Source of the DNA: Intrasporangium calvum DSM 43043
GTDB lineage: Bacteria > Actinomycetota > Actinomycetes > Actinomycetales > Dermatophilaceae
Direction: 5' to 3'
DNA: 64,000 nt
Assembly: GCF_000184685.1 (NCBI RefSeq)
Contig: NC_014830.1
Coordinates: forward strand, 1,550,001 to 1,614,000
Below are positions 49,371 through 56,939 of the stretch, piece by piece. The notes beneath the pieces are model-generated. The model saw only the letters and a list, made by a program, of their open reading frames with translations. It was not told the DNA's origin and did no database searches. How positions within the stretch are numbered: the first letter of the stretch is position 1; each line of letters begins with the position of its first letter. The translations under genes and the position numbers were made by a program.

Positions 49371-50306
49371 TTACGCGACCTCCGGGATGGGGGTCACGGT
49401 CGTAGCCTGCCGGTGAAGGTGCTCGAACTCAACCGGGGGCAGGTACCCGATCGAGGAGTGCAGCCGCCGGGCGTTGTACCACTGGACCCAGCGGGCGACC
49501 TGCCACTCGACCTCGCGGCGGTCCTTCCACGCGGGACCGGGCAGGTCGATGGCCTCGGTCTTGAACAGCCCGATGGTGCTCTCGCAGAGCGCGTTGTCGA
49601 GCGCATCGCCGACGGTGCCGATCGAGCCGGCGATGCCGGCCTCGAGCAGCTCAGCGGTGAACGCGATCGAGGTGTACTGGCTCCCGGCATCCGAGTGATG
49701 GACCAACCCTGTTGCATCCCAGTGCGATTGGTGACGCTGACGCAGGCTGAGGGCTTGGCGCAGCGCGTCGGTCACCATCGAGGTGTGCTTGCTCGTGGTC
49801 ACCCGCCAGCCCAGAATCCGGCGGGAGAACACGTCCACGACGAACGCCACGTACACGAACCCGGCCAGCGTCCACACGTAGGAGAAGTCGGCCACCCACA
49901 GCTGGTCCACCCGAGTGGGCACGTCCCAGCCCCGCTTGACCAGGTCCGGGTGCCGGGCCGCCGCCTCATCCCGCCGGGTCGTCACGGTGTGGTGCGTTCC
50001 TCGGCGTACCCCGCGGATCCCGGCGATCCGCATCAGCCGCGCCACCTGGTCGCGGCCCACGCCAAGGCCGGCACGGCGCGCCTCGTGATAGAGCTTGCGC
50101 ACCCCGTAGACACGCCAATTCTGTTGCCACAGTGTGAAGATCGCGTTGACCAGATACGCCTCCTCGAGCGCCGCATCGCTGAGCGGGCAGGCCTTGCGGG
50201 CGTAGTAGGTGCTCGGCGCGATCTTCATGCCGTGCTCGGACAGCACGGTACAGATCGGCTCGACGCCGAAGCGGGCCCGGTAGGTGTCGATGTAGGCCAC
50301 GATCAC
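49371..50306 (-). CDS. IS3-family transposase OrfB (DDE integrase)
   Basis: 311 residues. The catalytic triad lies in QLWVADFSYV (Asp), HHSDAGSQYTS (Asp) and ALDNALCESTIGLFKTE (Glu), with the N-terminal HTH_21-like YGVRKLYHEARRAG. It starts at a GTG overlapping the orfA stop, in the -1 frame; a T-rich stretch (GCGTTTTTCGC on the minus strand, near 50336-50346) lies in the orfA end and is open in both frames, so a fused OrfAB by -1 frameshift is likely. Confidence 0.95.
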   Translation of the reverse strand: MIVAYIDTYRARFGVEPICTVLSEHGMKIAPSTYYARKACPLSDAALEEAYLVNAIFTLWQQNWRVYGVRKLYHEARRAGLGVGRDQVARLMRIAGIRGVRRGTHHTVTTRRDEAAARHPDLVKRGWDVPTRVDQLWVADFSYVWTLAGFVYVAFVVDVFSRRILGWRVTTSKHTSMVTDALRQALSLRQRHQSHWDATGLVHHSDAGSQYTSIAFTAELLEAGIAGSIGTVGDALDNALCESTIGLFKTEAIDLPGPAWKDRREVEWQVARWVQWYNARRLHSSIGYLPPVEFEHLHRQATTVTPIPEVA

Positions 50307-50632
50307 CGCAGTCGGCGGTCGAGCTCCGCCTGAGCGAAAAACGCCGAGGCGGTCTTGAGGATGTCGTTCGCGCGCTCGAGCTCGGCGACCCGACGCTTGA
50401 GTGCACGCACCTCCTCCGATTCCGCCACTCGAGCCGAGGCCGCCGGGCGGGAACCCGCGGCCCGTTCCTCGGCCTCGACCCAGTTGCGGATCGTGGCCTG
50501 GTTGATGTCGAGCAGCGCGCCGACCTGACGACGCGCCTCGACCTTCGCCTCCCCGTGCTGCTCGAGCCGGTCCAGGTACATCCGGACCGCCCGCTCACGG
50601 GTCGCCTCGTCGAACTTCTTCGGTGCAGGCAT
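50303..50632 (-). CDS. IS3-family transposase OrfA
   Basis: 109 residues: helix-turn-helix (RERAVRMYLDRLEQHGEAKVEARRQVGALLDINQATIRNWV) followed by a leucine-zipper-like coiled coil (VRALKRRVAELERANDILKTASAFFAQAELDRR). Binds the IS ends. Confidence 0.94.
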   Translation of the reverse strand: MPAPKKFDEATRERAVRMYLDRLEQHGEAKVEARRQVGALLDINQATIRNWVEAEERAAGSRPAASARVAESEEVRALKRRVAELERANDILKTASAFFAQAELDRRLR

Positions 50633-50689
50633 GAGAACAGTCTCCCTTGCTAGATCAACACCCTCCGGGAAACTCAGGACGATTCACCT

Positions 50690-50880
50690 ACCCGCACGGG
50701 CAGGTGGTGCACACCTATTTGGAGGCGGGTCAGTTCGCCTCGTTCGTGCAGGTGCGGTTCGGGGCGCAGTTCCGGGTCAACGGGGGGCCGTGGATCGAGG
50801 TCCCGGACCAGGTCACGGTGCGCCAGCCGGCCACCACGATCACCGTCAAGCAGGCCCGGTCCGTCCTGGTCAACCAGTGA
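50690..50880 (+). pseudogene. Secreted PKD-like protein, 3' part
   Basis: Continuation of the gene begun at 48596: YPHGQVVHTYLEAGQFASFVQVRFGAQFRVNGG..., finishing the PKD-like fold and ending TITVKQARSVLVNQ. It has no start of its own and is stranded beyond the IS. Confidence 0.9.
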
Positions 50881-50888
50881 CCCGGCAC

Positions 50889-50932
50889 GAACTGCACACT
50901 CGAGCGCTGGTGGCGAAGAACTGCACACTCGA
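50889..50932 (+). repeat. Two copies of GAACTGCACACTCGA
   Basis: Direct copies at 50889-50903 and 50918-50932 in the short gap after the interrupted gene. Same family as 38901-39031. Confidence 0.85.
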
Positions 50933-50945
50933 CGATTGGGGCTGC

Positions 50946-50982
50946 CTGTCGCACTGACCTGCCAGGCGGGTCAGTGCGACAG
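50946..50982. terminator. Bidirectional hairpin
   Basis: CTGTCGCACTGACC and its exact complement with a 9-base loop between the interrupted gene (+) and the membrane protein (-). The core repeats the hairpin at 47831-47861. Confidence 0.85.
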
Positions 50983-52074
50983 CTAGGGCAGCCGGGGCTC
51001 CCTTGCCTGAGTGCCGGGCGGCCGGGGCTCCCGCGCTTGGGTGTCGGGCGCCGAGAACCGCTCGAAGGGAATGATCTCGACGACATCGGCGGCTCCTTCG
51101 GCAGCGACCTTGTCCTTACGGGTCGGGTAGTCCCAGAGCTCGGCTGTCTGCAGACCCCAGAAGACCAGGAAACTGAGGATGACCACGACCTCGAGGATGA
51201 GGATGACGTAGTTCCCGGTCAGGCCCATCAGGTGAAGGACGACCGTCACGCCGATCAGGGCCACCATGACGGCTGCGACCAGGCTGTACCGGTTGACCCA
51301 AGCGCGTGGCCCCTGCTCAGGCTCCCGCCCCCCTGGTGGAGTCGGTGCGGACCGGAGCTCATCGGACTGCTGCTCAGCCCGGCTGAGGCCACGAGCGTTG
51401 GCGATCATCACGCCGATGACACCCAGCACCATGGTGATCGCGGCGACCCCGTGGCTCACGTCCTTGAAGGTGTCCGGCCAGAAGAGGAAGAGACCGAGCT
51501 CGACAGCGAGGATCACCAGACAGATCCATGATGCGCGCCGTGCCCACTGAGCCACGTGACCGTTGAGCGGCGTGGGAGCCTCGTCGGCGGGCTGCATCGG
51601 GAGCTCGAGATCCTTCTGGGTGCTCGTGGCGCGCCGACGGTCCCGGCGGACGAGCAGCCACTTGGCGAGCACGGCCAGCGCCGTGGCGATGAGGAGCGTG
51701 GTGATGTTGTTGCGCACGGCAGCGGCGGTGAGATCGAGGTTCTGCACGGGGTACTTGGAGCCGCACCCGGTGTCGACGACGGTCGGGACGAGCGCGACGA
51801 CGAAGGCCATGAAGCCTGAGAAGTCGAGCAACACGTCCTCGAGCGGGTCGTTGCCCTTGTAGACGATGAGGCACGCCCCGACAGCGAACAGCCCGCCGAT
51901 GAAGGCACCTCGCGCCGGGGTGTGGTAATACGCGCTGATCGAACCGAGGAGGCACGGCTCGCCGCGGAAGGTCTCCAGCCCCACCGCGATGAGCAGCGTC
52001 AGCAGCAGCGGGATCGTCGCCAACCGCAGGTAGCGATACGTGTTCAGCACGGCGGCCTCGTGCGACTGCCTCAT
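50983..52074 (-). CDS. Multi-pass membrane protein of unknown function
   Basis: 363 residues with about eight hydrophobic segments. A conserved-looking stretch (SISAYYHTPARGAFIGGLFAVGACLIVYKGNDPLEDVLLDFSG) lies near the N-terminus; I recall similar proteins in actinobacteria without assigned function. The C-terminus has a short repeated tail (TQAREPRPPG, TQAREPRLP). No neighbour suggests a role. Confidence 0.75.
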   Translation of the reverse strand: MRQSHEAAVLNTYRYLRLATIPLLLTLLIAVGLETFRGEPCLLGSISAYYHTPARGAFIGGLFAVGACLIVYKGNDPLEDVLLDFSGFMAFVVALVPTVVDTGCGSKYPVQNLDLTAAAVRNNITTLLIATALAVLAKWLLVRRDRRRATSTQKDLELPMQPADEAPTPLNGHVAQWARRASWICLVILAVELGLFLFWPDTFKDVSHGVAAITMVLGVIGVMIANARGLSRAEQQSDELRSAPTPPGGREPEQGPRAWVNRYSLVAAVMVALIGVTVVLHLMGLTGNYVILILEVVVILSFLVFWGLQTAELWDYPTRKDKVAAEGAADVVEIIPFERFSAPDTQAREPRPPGTQAREPRLP

Positions 52075-52197
52075 GACTGCCCTCCCGAGTGTGCAGGCCT
52101 GGTGACGGTCAGAGTCTGGCGTGGCTCGACGTGATACGCACCCCGAGCGGGACCGGGCCGGTGTACGGGACTGAGCTCAGCGGCATACGGACTGGGC

Positions 52198-52923
52198 TCA
52201 GACCCGGCGCAGGACCGCGGTGACCTTCCCGAGAACGGTGGCGTGGTCTCCGTCGATGGGGGAGAACTCGGGGTTGTGCGGCAACAGCCACACGTGGCCG
52301 TCCTTGCGCTTGAACGTCTTCACGGTGGCCTCGCTGTCGAGCAGCGCCGCGACGATGTCGCCGTTCTCGGCGGTCGGCTGCTGGCGCACGACGACCCAGT
52401 CGCCGTCGCAGATGGCCGCCTCGATCATCGAGTCGCCGACGACCTTCAGAAGGAAGAGGTTGCCCTCGCCGACGATCTGCCTCGGCAGGGGGAAGACGTC
52501 CTCGACGACCTCCTCAGCGAGGATCGGCACGCCCGCAGCGATCTGGCCGAGGACCGGGACGTAGGCGGCGGCCGGCCTGGCATCGCCCGAGTCGGTCTCG
52601 GTGTCGTACTGGGCGCCGGACCCGGACTCGACGCCGGATGTCCCTCGGCGACGGCCCGAGGATGCCGGACCCGCGTCGGGAGAGACGATCTCGAGCGCGC
52701 GCGGCCGGTTGGGGTCGCGCCGCAGGTAGCCCTTCGCGACGAGGGCGTTGAGCTGGTGGGAGACGCTCGAGGGGCTCGACAGCCCGACGGCATCGCCGAT
52801 CTCCCGCATGCTGGGCGGGTAGCCGCGGCGGTCGACCGAGTTGCGGATCACCTCGAGCACCCGACGCTGACGGACGGTCAGCCGGTCTCCCTTGTCCCGG
52901 TCGGGAAGCTCGGTCACGCCCAT
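52198..52923 (-). CDS. lexA: SOS repressor LexA
   Basis: 241 residues: winged helix-turn-helix ([42 protein letters not shown]), cleavage site Ala130-Gly131 ([13 protein letters not shown]), catalytic Ser165 (VGDSM) and Lys202 (ATVKTF). Start chosen at ATG 52923 because AAGGGG sits 7 bases before it; earlier in-frame starts at 52941 and 52947 lack one. Controls its own gene and the divergent LysM gene through the LexA boxes at 53056 and 53127. Confidence 0.96.
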   Translation of the reverse strand: MGVTELPDRDKGDRLTVRQRRVLEVIRNSVDRRGYPPSMREIGDAVGLSSPSSVSHQLNALVAKGYLRRDPNRPRALEIVSPDAGPASSGRRRGTSGVESGSGAQYDTETDSGDARPAAAYVPVLGQIAAGVPILAEEVVEDVFPLPRQIVGEGNLFLLKVVGDSMIEAAICDGDWVVVRQQPTAENGDIVAALLDSEATVKTFKRKDGHVWLLPHNPEFSPIDGDHATVLGKVTAVLRRV

Positions 52924-53055
52924 GGTGATCCCCTTCGTCATGCTCACGCGGCTGCTTGGTGGCGACTCGTCTCAGGCTGTCACAACAGGCACTGTCGGTG
53001 GTGACTGGTGTGCTTCCTGTTGTGGATGAAGCCTAGGGGGCTTCGAACACAGTTG

Positions 53056-53071
53056 CCAAACATTTGTTCGA
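53056..53071. promoter_or_regulatory. LexA box (lexA side)
   Basis: CCAAACATTTGTTCGA matches the actinobacterial SOS box TCGAAC-N4-GTTCGA at 10 of 12 fixed positions. It lies 133 bases before the lexA start. Confidence 0.75.
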
Positions 53072-53126
53072 CGTGTCGCTCGACAATCTTCGGGGTGACG
53101 TGTTAGAAATTCGTACAGGCGTTCTA

Positions 53127-53142
53127 TCGAACACCCGTTCGC
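53127..53142. promoter_or_regulatory. LexA box (LysM gene side)
   Basis: TCGAACACCCGTTCGC matches the SOS box TCGAAC-N4-GTTCGA with one mismatch, 16 bases before the start of the LysM gene, where LexA would block its promoter. Confidence 0.88.
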
Positions 53143-53157
53143 AGTGAGGGAGGCACC

Positions 53158-53526
53158 ATGGCCGCACAGGTTCTCGAATTCCTGGTTCCGGTCGAGCCAG
53201 CACCGGTGGCACGGCCGCGACTCGTGCTCGTGCCGCCCGTGACCGAGCCCACCTACCGGCTGACTCGACGGGGTCGGGTGGTCGTCGCCTTCTTCGTCGC
53301 ACTGCTCGTCGCCGCGCTCGGCCTGGCCCTCGCGGGGCAGCTGGCGTCGGCGTCCGGACAGCCCGAGTCGGTCACCGTCGAGGCCGGGCAGACATTGTCC
53401 GAGATCGCCCTCCGAGAGCTTCCGCAGCTGCCGATCGCAGCCGGCGTCGTCGAGCTCCAGCTGGCCAACAACCTCTCCACCTCCTACGTCCATGCTGGGC
53501 AGACGCTCGTCATCCCTGAGCTCTGA
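53158..53526 (+). CDS. SOS-induced LysM membrane protein (ChiZ/DivS-like division suppressor)
   Basis: 122 residues: a cytoplasmic N-terminus, one transmembrane helix (about 41-62) and an extracellular LysM domain (about 71-121, VTVEAGQTLSEIALRELPQ … AGQTLVIPEL). Gene position divergent from lexA, the LexA box and the domain order match M. tuberculosis Rv2719c (ChiZ), Corynebacterium DivS and Bacillus YneA, which halt division during DNA damage. The function is inferred from family and context. Confidence 0.88.
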   Translation: MAAQVLEFLVPVEPAPVARPRLVLVPPVTEPTYRLTRRGRVVVAFFVALLVAALGLALAGQLASASGQPESVTVEAGQTLSEIALRELPQLPIAAGVVELQLANNLSTSYVHAGQTLVIPEL

Positions 53527-53812
53527 AACAGCCCTCGGGCCGTATGCCGCTCAGCTGGCTCCTGTTTGCGCGCTGAGTGCTGCTTGGCTCCCCTGATCGG
53601 CCGCGTTGGCTCCACCTTCAGCGGCTGGTGCACCGGCGCTTCGACCCCGCCGGGGCACCCGGAGCGCCGCACCCTCGCCGTGACCGGCGTCGGTGCGGCG
53701 TTCTCGTGTCTGGCACCGGGTGGCGGGTGGGGGGCGGCCTGTGGACAAGACCTCCGGCGGAATCGGCGCTTTTTCCTAGCCTCGTCGGGATGGGGCTGGG
53801 AGGAGTCTGCAG

Positions 53813-54112
53813 ATGAGATTTGAGGTGGAGCCCGACGCGCTCGTGCGCGACTCGGGCAGGTTCGGCGAGGCTGTCCGGGCGTTGGACGGCGTGGACGTCG
53901 GGAGTGCCGTGGCACCGGTGGCCCAGGCCTTTCCTGGGGGTCTGACCGCTGCGGCGATCCGGGAGCTCGGCGTGGCGTGGGGTGACCGGCTGCTGCGCGC
54001 CCGGCTCGGCCTCGCGAGGGTCGGGATGGACCTCGCGGCAGCGGGGGAGTCCTACGCCGTCGTCGAGCAGGTGGCGCGCCGCGCCGTCAGCGGGTCCGGT
54101 GAGCTTCCGTGA
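53813..54112 (+). CDS. WXG100/EspC-like small helical protein
   Basis: 99 residues, mostly helical, with a W-containing turn (VAWGDRLL) and a YAVVE motif near the end that fits the YxxxD/E secretion signal of type VII substrates. It resembles EspC-type partners. The next gene overlaps its stop (GTGA) and has a WXG-like N-terminus, so the two probably form a heterodimer. No secretion ATPase is in the window. Confidence 0.65.
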   Translation: MRFEVEPDALVRDSGRFGEAVRALDGVDVGSAVAPVAQAFPGGLTAAAIRELGVAWGDRLLRARLGLARVGMDLAAAGESYAVVEQVARRAVSGSGELP

Positions 54113-55770
54113 CCCGGCAGCTCGGCGTCCGGGACATCAGGGCCTTTCGGCCCGCACTGGTCCTCGAGGTGGTCCACCGGCTCGAGATCCAACGGCGACG
54201 TGTCATGGGGGCTGCCGACGCGGCTCTGCGTGCCCGGGCCGCGGGACGCGAGTGGCGGGGGCGGGCGGCGACGTCGGCGAGCCAGGCCCAGTCGGGGGCG
54301 GTGGCACTGTTGGGTGACGTGTCGGCCCGCATGGGGGTCACGGCGTCGGTGCTTCGCGGTCTCGCGGCGCGGATGGAGGCCTGCCTCGAGCTGGTCCACC
54401 GAGCAGAGCGGATCGCACGGGACCGAGGTGCGTGGACGGACGCGGACGGCCTCGTCCAGGTGCCCCACCGCTTCCCCACGGGCGACCCGACGATGGACGC
54501 CCATGTGGGGCGGCTGGACGCCCTGATGGTGAACGAGGTCGGGCGCTGCCTCGGCGAGGCGGTTCGGGTCGCTGCGGAGACGGATGTCGAGGTGCAGCGC
54601 CGTCTGCGCGGGGCGGTGGCCGATCCGGTGGCGCCGGCGGTCCCCGACGAGCTCGGCGTGGTGCCGCCACCGCCCGAGGGTGGGGTGGGGCGGCCGGATG
54701 GCGCGTTCGCCAACGCGGCGTGGTGGCGCAGCCTCACCGTGAGCGAGCGGCGGCGGGCCATCACCCAGCACCCGGACTGGGTCGGCCCCCGGGACGGGAT
54801 CCCCGCCTGGGACCGCCACCAGGCCAACCTGATCCTGCTTGCCCGCCTCCGCGGGCCGGCGAGGGAGGCGCTCCGACGCGCCGGTTCGATCCCCCAGCGC
54901 ACCGCGATACCCACCTGGGAGCGCGCGAAGTCGATCGAGGCCATCGACGCACTCCTGGCCAAGCGCGACGGGGTGACGAGGCAGCTGCTCCTCATCGACG
55001 TCTCCGGGCTGGTGGTCCGGGCCATCACCACCGTCGGAGACATCGACCGCGCCGGGCACGTCGCGACCTATGTGGGGGGGTTCTCGACGCGACCGGAGCG
55101 GGACCTGCGGGACTACGACGACCGGTTCGTCGGGATGCGGCGACTGGCGCTGACCCAGACGCGCGAGGAGGGTGACGACGGCGACGTCGCCATCGCCATC
55201 TGGTTGGGCTACCCCGCTCCCCAAGGACGTGACGGGGGATTCTCCAGCCGGTCGGTCCTGCGCGACGACACGGCGCGGGCCTGGGCCGACGACCTGGCCT
55301 CGTTCACCAACGGCATCGACGCGAGCCGGGATGCACCCGCGCACCAAGCGCTCTGGGCTCATTCCTACGGGTCGGTCGTGACCGGTTTCGCCCTGCAGCA
55401 GGTGATGCGGATGGACGACGTCGCGCTCTTCGGCTCGCCCGGGACGTCGCTCGGCTCCGTGGCGCAGGCCGGCCTCAAGCCAGGGGCCTTGAACGTCCTC
55501 GCCGCGCCGACTGATCCCGTGCCGATGACCGACTGGCACGGTCTGGACCCACGCGAGATTCCAGGTGTTGCGGCCCTCGGCGCCACTGCGGCCCTGAAGC
55601 CCGGCGCGACCAACGTGGTCCTCCGGGAGTCGTTCCTGCACGGCGACTACCTCGACGAGGGCACGACCTCCGAGTACAACCTCGCAGCGATCGCGGCCGG
55701 GCGCTCGGACCAGCGACTCCCGGCCCAGGGCGACCGACCCCTGGCCCCGATCCCGCCGCCGGCGCCGTGA
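54109..55770 (+). CDS. DUF1023 alpha/beta hydrolase with WXG-like N-terminus
   Basis: 553 residues. The first 130 residues are helical with WRG (EWRGRAATSASQAQSG) like a WXG100 partner; a linker and a helical middle (about 200-300) precede an alpha/beta hydrolase of the DUF1023 type with nucleophile Ser in WAHSYGSVVTGFAL, LFGSPGTS and a late HGDYLDEGTTSEYNL. Acts possibly on lipids or esters, perhaps after export. GTG start overlaps the preceding gene. A candidate type VII effector or surface enzyme (inference). Confidence 0.8.
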   Translation: MTRQLGVRDIRAFRPALVLEVVHRLEIQRRRVMGAADAALRARAAGREWRGRAATSASQAQSGAVALLGDVSARMGVTASVLRGLAARMEACLELVHRAERIARDRGAWTDADGLVQVPHRFPTGDPTMDAHVGRLDALMVNEVGRCLGEAVRVAAETDVEVQRRLRGAVADPVAPAVPDELGVVPPPPEGGVGRPDGAFANAAWWRSLTVSERRRAITQHPDWVGPRDGIPAWDRHQANLILLARLRGPAREALRRAGSIPQRTAIPTWERAKSIEAIDALLAKRDGVTRQLLLIDVSGLVVRAITTVGDIDRAGHVATYVGGFSTRPERDLRDYDDRFVGMRRLALTQTREEGDDGDVAIAIWLGYPAPQGRDGGFSSRSVLRDDTARAWADDLASFTNGIDASRDAPAHQALWAHSYGSVVTGFALQQVMRMDDVALFGSPGTSLGSVAQAGLKPGALNVLAAPTDPVPMTDWHGLDPREIPGVAALGATAALKPGATNVVLRESFLHGDYLDEGTTSEYNLAAIAAGRSDQRLPAQGDRPLAPIPPPAP

Positions 55771-55839
55771 CCGGGCGAGAACAACCGGGCCGACCAGTGG
55801 CCCGTACGGACAACGACTCATGAAATGGAGGAAGAAGCG

Positions 55840-56046
55840 ATGAAGGACAAAGAAGGCCGGAGACTCGTCTCGGGGAGAGGGGCCGCGGTGATCGGCTCGC
55901 TGTGGGTGCTCGGTTCGGTCGTCATGGGATGGGGAACGGCATCGACGTCGCTCGTGCCGAGGCAGTTCGAGTACACCGTTGGCTACCTTGCCCTCGGCGC
56001 CTTCCCGGCGCTCCTGCTGATCCTCGTGTGGTCCTACCTCGAGTGA
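55840..56046 (+). CDS. Small two-helix membrane protein
   Basis: 68 residues with two transmembrane helices (about 18-36 and 46-66). ATG 55840 has an excellent GGAGGAAGAAG ribosome-binding site; the ATG 15 bases upstream lies before that site and is rejected. It sits 69 bases after the hydrolase. It may be an accessory or immunity-type partner of the hydrolase; nothing in the sequence proves this. Confidence 0.65.
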   Translation: MKDKEGRRLVSGRGAAVIGSLWVLGSVVMGWGTASTSLVPRQFEYTVGYLALGAFPALLLILVWSYLE

Positions 56047-56170
56047 GACCGGCGGGGCGGTTGGGGCGGTTGTGACGTTTGCGCAGGTCATCGCCTTCGT
56101 CATGACGCGCCACGCCGAACTTTGCGTTCTGGCTTGATTACGCATCGGTCACGTGCCTACAGTTACCCCT

Positions 56171-56211
56171 ACATCTAGTAGTTACATGGCTGTAAGTCGT
56201 CCACATGTAGT
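56171..56211 (+). promoter_or_regulatory. Tandem NrdR boxes
   Basis: Two related cores, ACATCTAGT (56171-56179, within CTACATCTAGTAG) and ACATGTAGT (56203-56211), are 32 bases apart, three helical turns. This matches the paired NrdR-box layout upstream of ribonucleotide reductase genes. They would control nrdR-nrdJ. Confidence 0.8.
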
Positions 56212-56322
56212 CCCCAAGGGATCGCACGTTACGCACAGCTCATCCACACGCTGTCCCCAGCTCTGTCCCCAGAGCGAGCTCAGCGGCATACGGAATCTGC
56301 TTTTGAGGGAAGGTGAGCGCAG

Positions 56323-56820
56323 GTGCACTGCCCGTTCTGCCGGCACACGGACTCGCGCGTCATCGACTCACGGACTGCGGACGACGGCACCGCGATCCGC
56401 CGGCGCCGCCAGTGCCCCGAGTGCAACCGCCGCTTCACGACGATCGAGACCTCGAGCCTCAACGTCATCAAGCGATCCGGCGTCTCGGAGCCGTTCAGCC
56501 GGGCCAAGGTCCTGTCGGGGGTGCGCAAGTCGTGCCAGGGCCGCCCGGTCACCGAGGACGACCTCGCCCTGCTCGCCCAGAAGGTCGAAGAGACCATCCG
56601 GTCACAGGGGAGTGCGGAGATCGACGCCCACGAGGTCGGCATGGCCGTCCTCGAGCCGCTCCGCGAGCTCGACGAGATCGCCTACCTCCGGTTCGCCAGC
56701 GTCTACCAGGCCTGGGAGACGCTCGAGGATTTCGAAGGAGCCATCGCGGTCCTTCGAGCCGAACGTGACGCGCTCGGGCAGGAGCCAGTGGCTCAGCCAG
56801 AGGTCGGCGCGAAGCGGTAA
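56323..56820 (+). CDS. nrdR: Transcriptional repressor NrdR
   Basis: 165 residues: zinc ribbon with CPFC (3-6) and CPEC (31-34), then an ATP-cone domain ([29 protein letters not shown]). Senses ATP/dATP and represses ribonucleotide reductase genes. GTG start. A dispersed-motif copy (56281-56291) lies in the leader. nrdJ follows after 119 bases. Confidence 0.97.
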   Translation: MHCPFCRHTDSRVIDSRTADDGTAIRRRRQCPECNRRFTTIETSSLNVIKRSGVSEPFSRAKVLSGVRKSCQGRPVTEDDLALLAQKVEETIRSQGSAEIDAHEVGMAVLEPLRELDEIAYLRFASVYQAWETLEDFEGAIAVLRAERDALGQEPVAQPEVGAKR

Positions 56821-56939
56821 CCGCCCTCCACCCCCATCGCCACCGGGCGTCCCCGGTCGCGGGTGCTGTCAGACCCCGGCGAGACACTGACTGAAGACGA
56901 GAAGACAAGAGCCGCACCAACGGTCAGGGAGGCCGAAGC

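Larger units (their letters stand above)
49338..50686 (-). mobile_element. IS3-family insertion sequence
   Basis: 1349 bases with terminal inverted repeats of about 28 bases: left TGAACCGTACTGAGGTTCCC, right (complement) TGAATCGTCCTGAGTTTCCC, both continuing GGAGGGTG. The target duplication is CCT (49335-49337 and 50687-50689). It carries orfA and orfB on the minus strand in the IS3 arrangement and splits the host PKD gene. The IS looks intact and recent because the host frame is still perfect. Confidence 0.95.

Noticed and set aside
53566-53823. Possible small ORF between the LysM gene and the EspC-like gene
   Set aside because: Composition is not protein-like and there is no ribosome-binding site; the 286-base gap holds only a dispersed-motif variant (53542) that I can support.
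56210-56275. Run of TCCACA/TGTCCCC words upstream of nrdR that recalls DnaA boxes
   Set aside because: None matches the DnaA consensus closely and no dnaA, dnaN or gyr genes are nearby.
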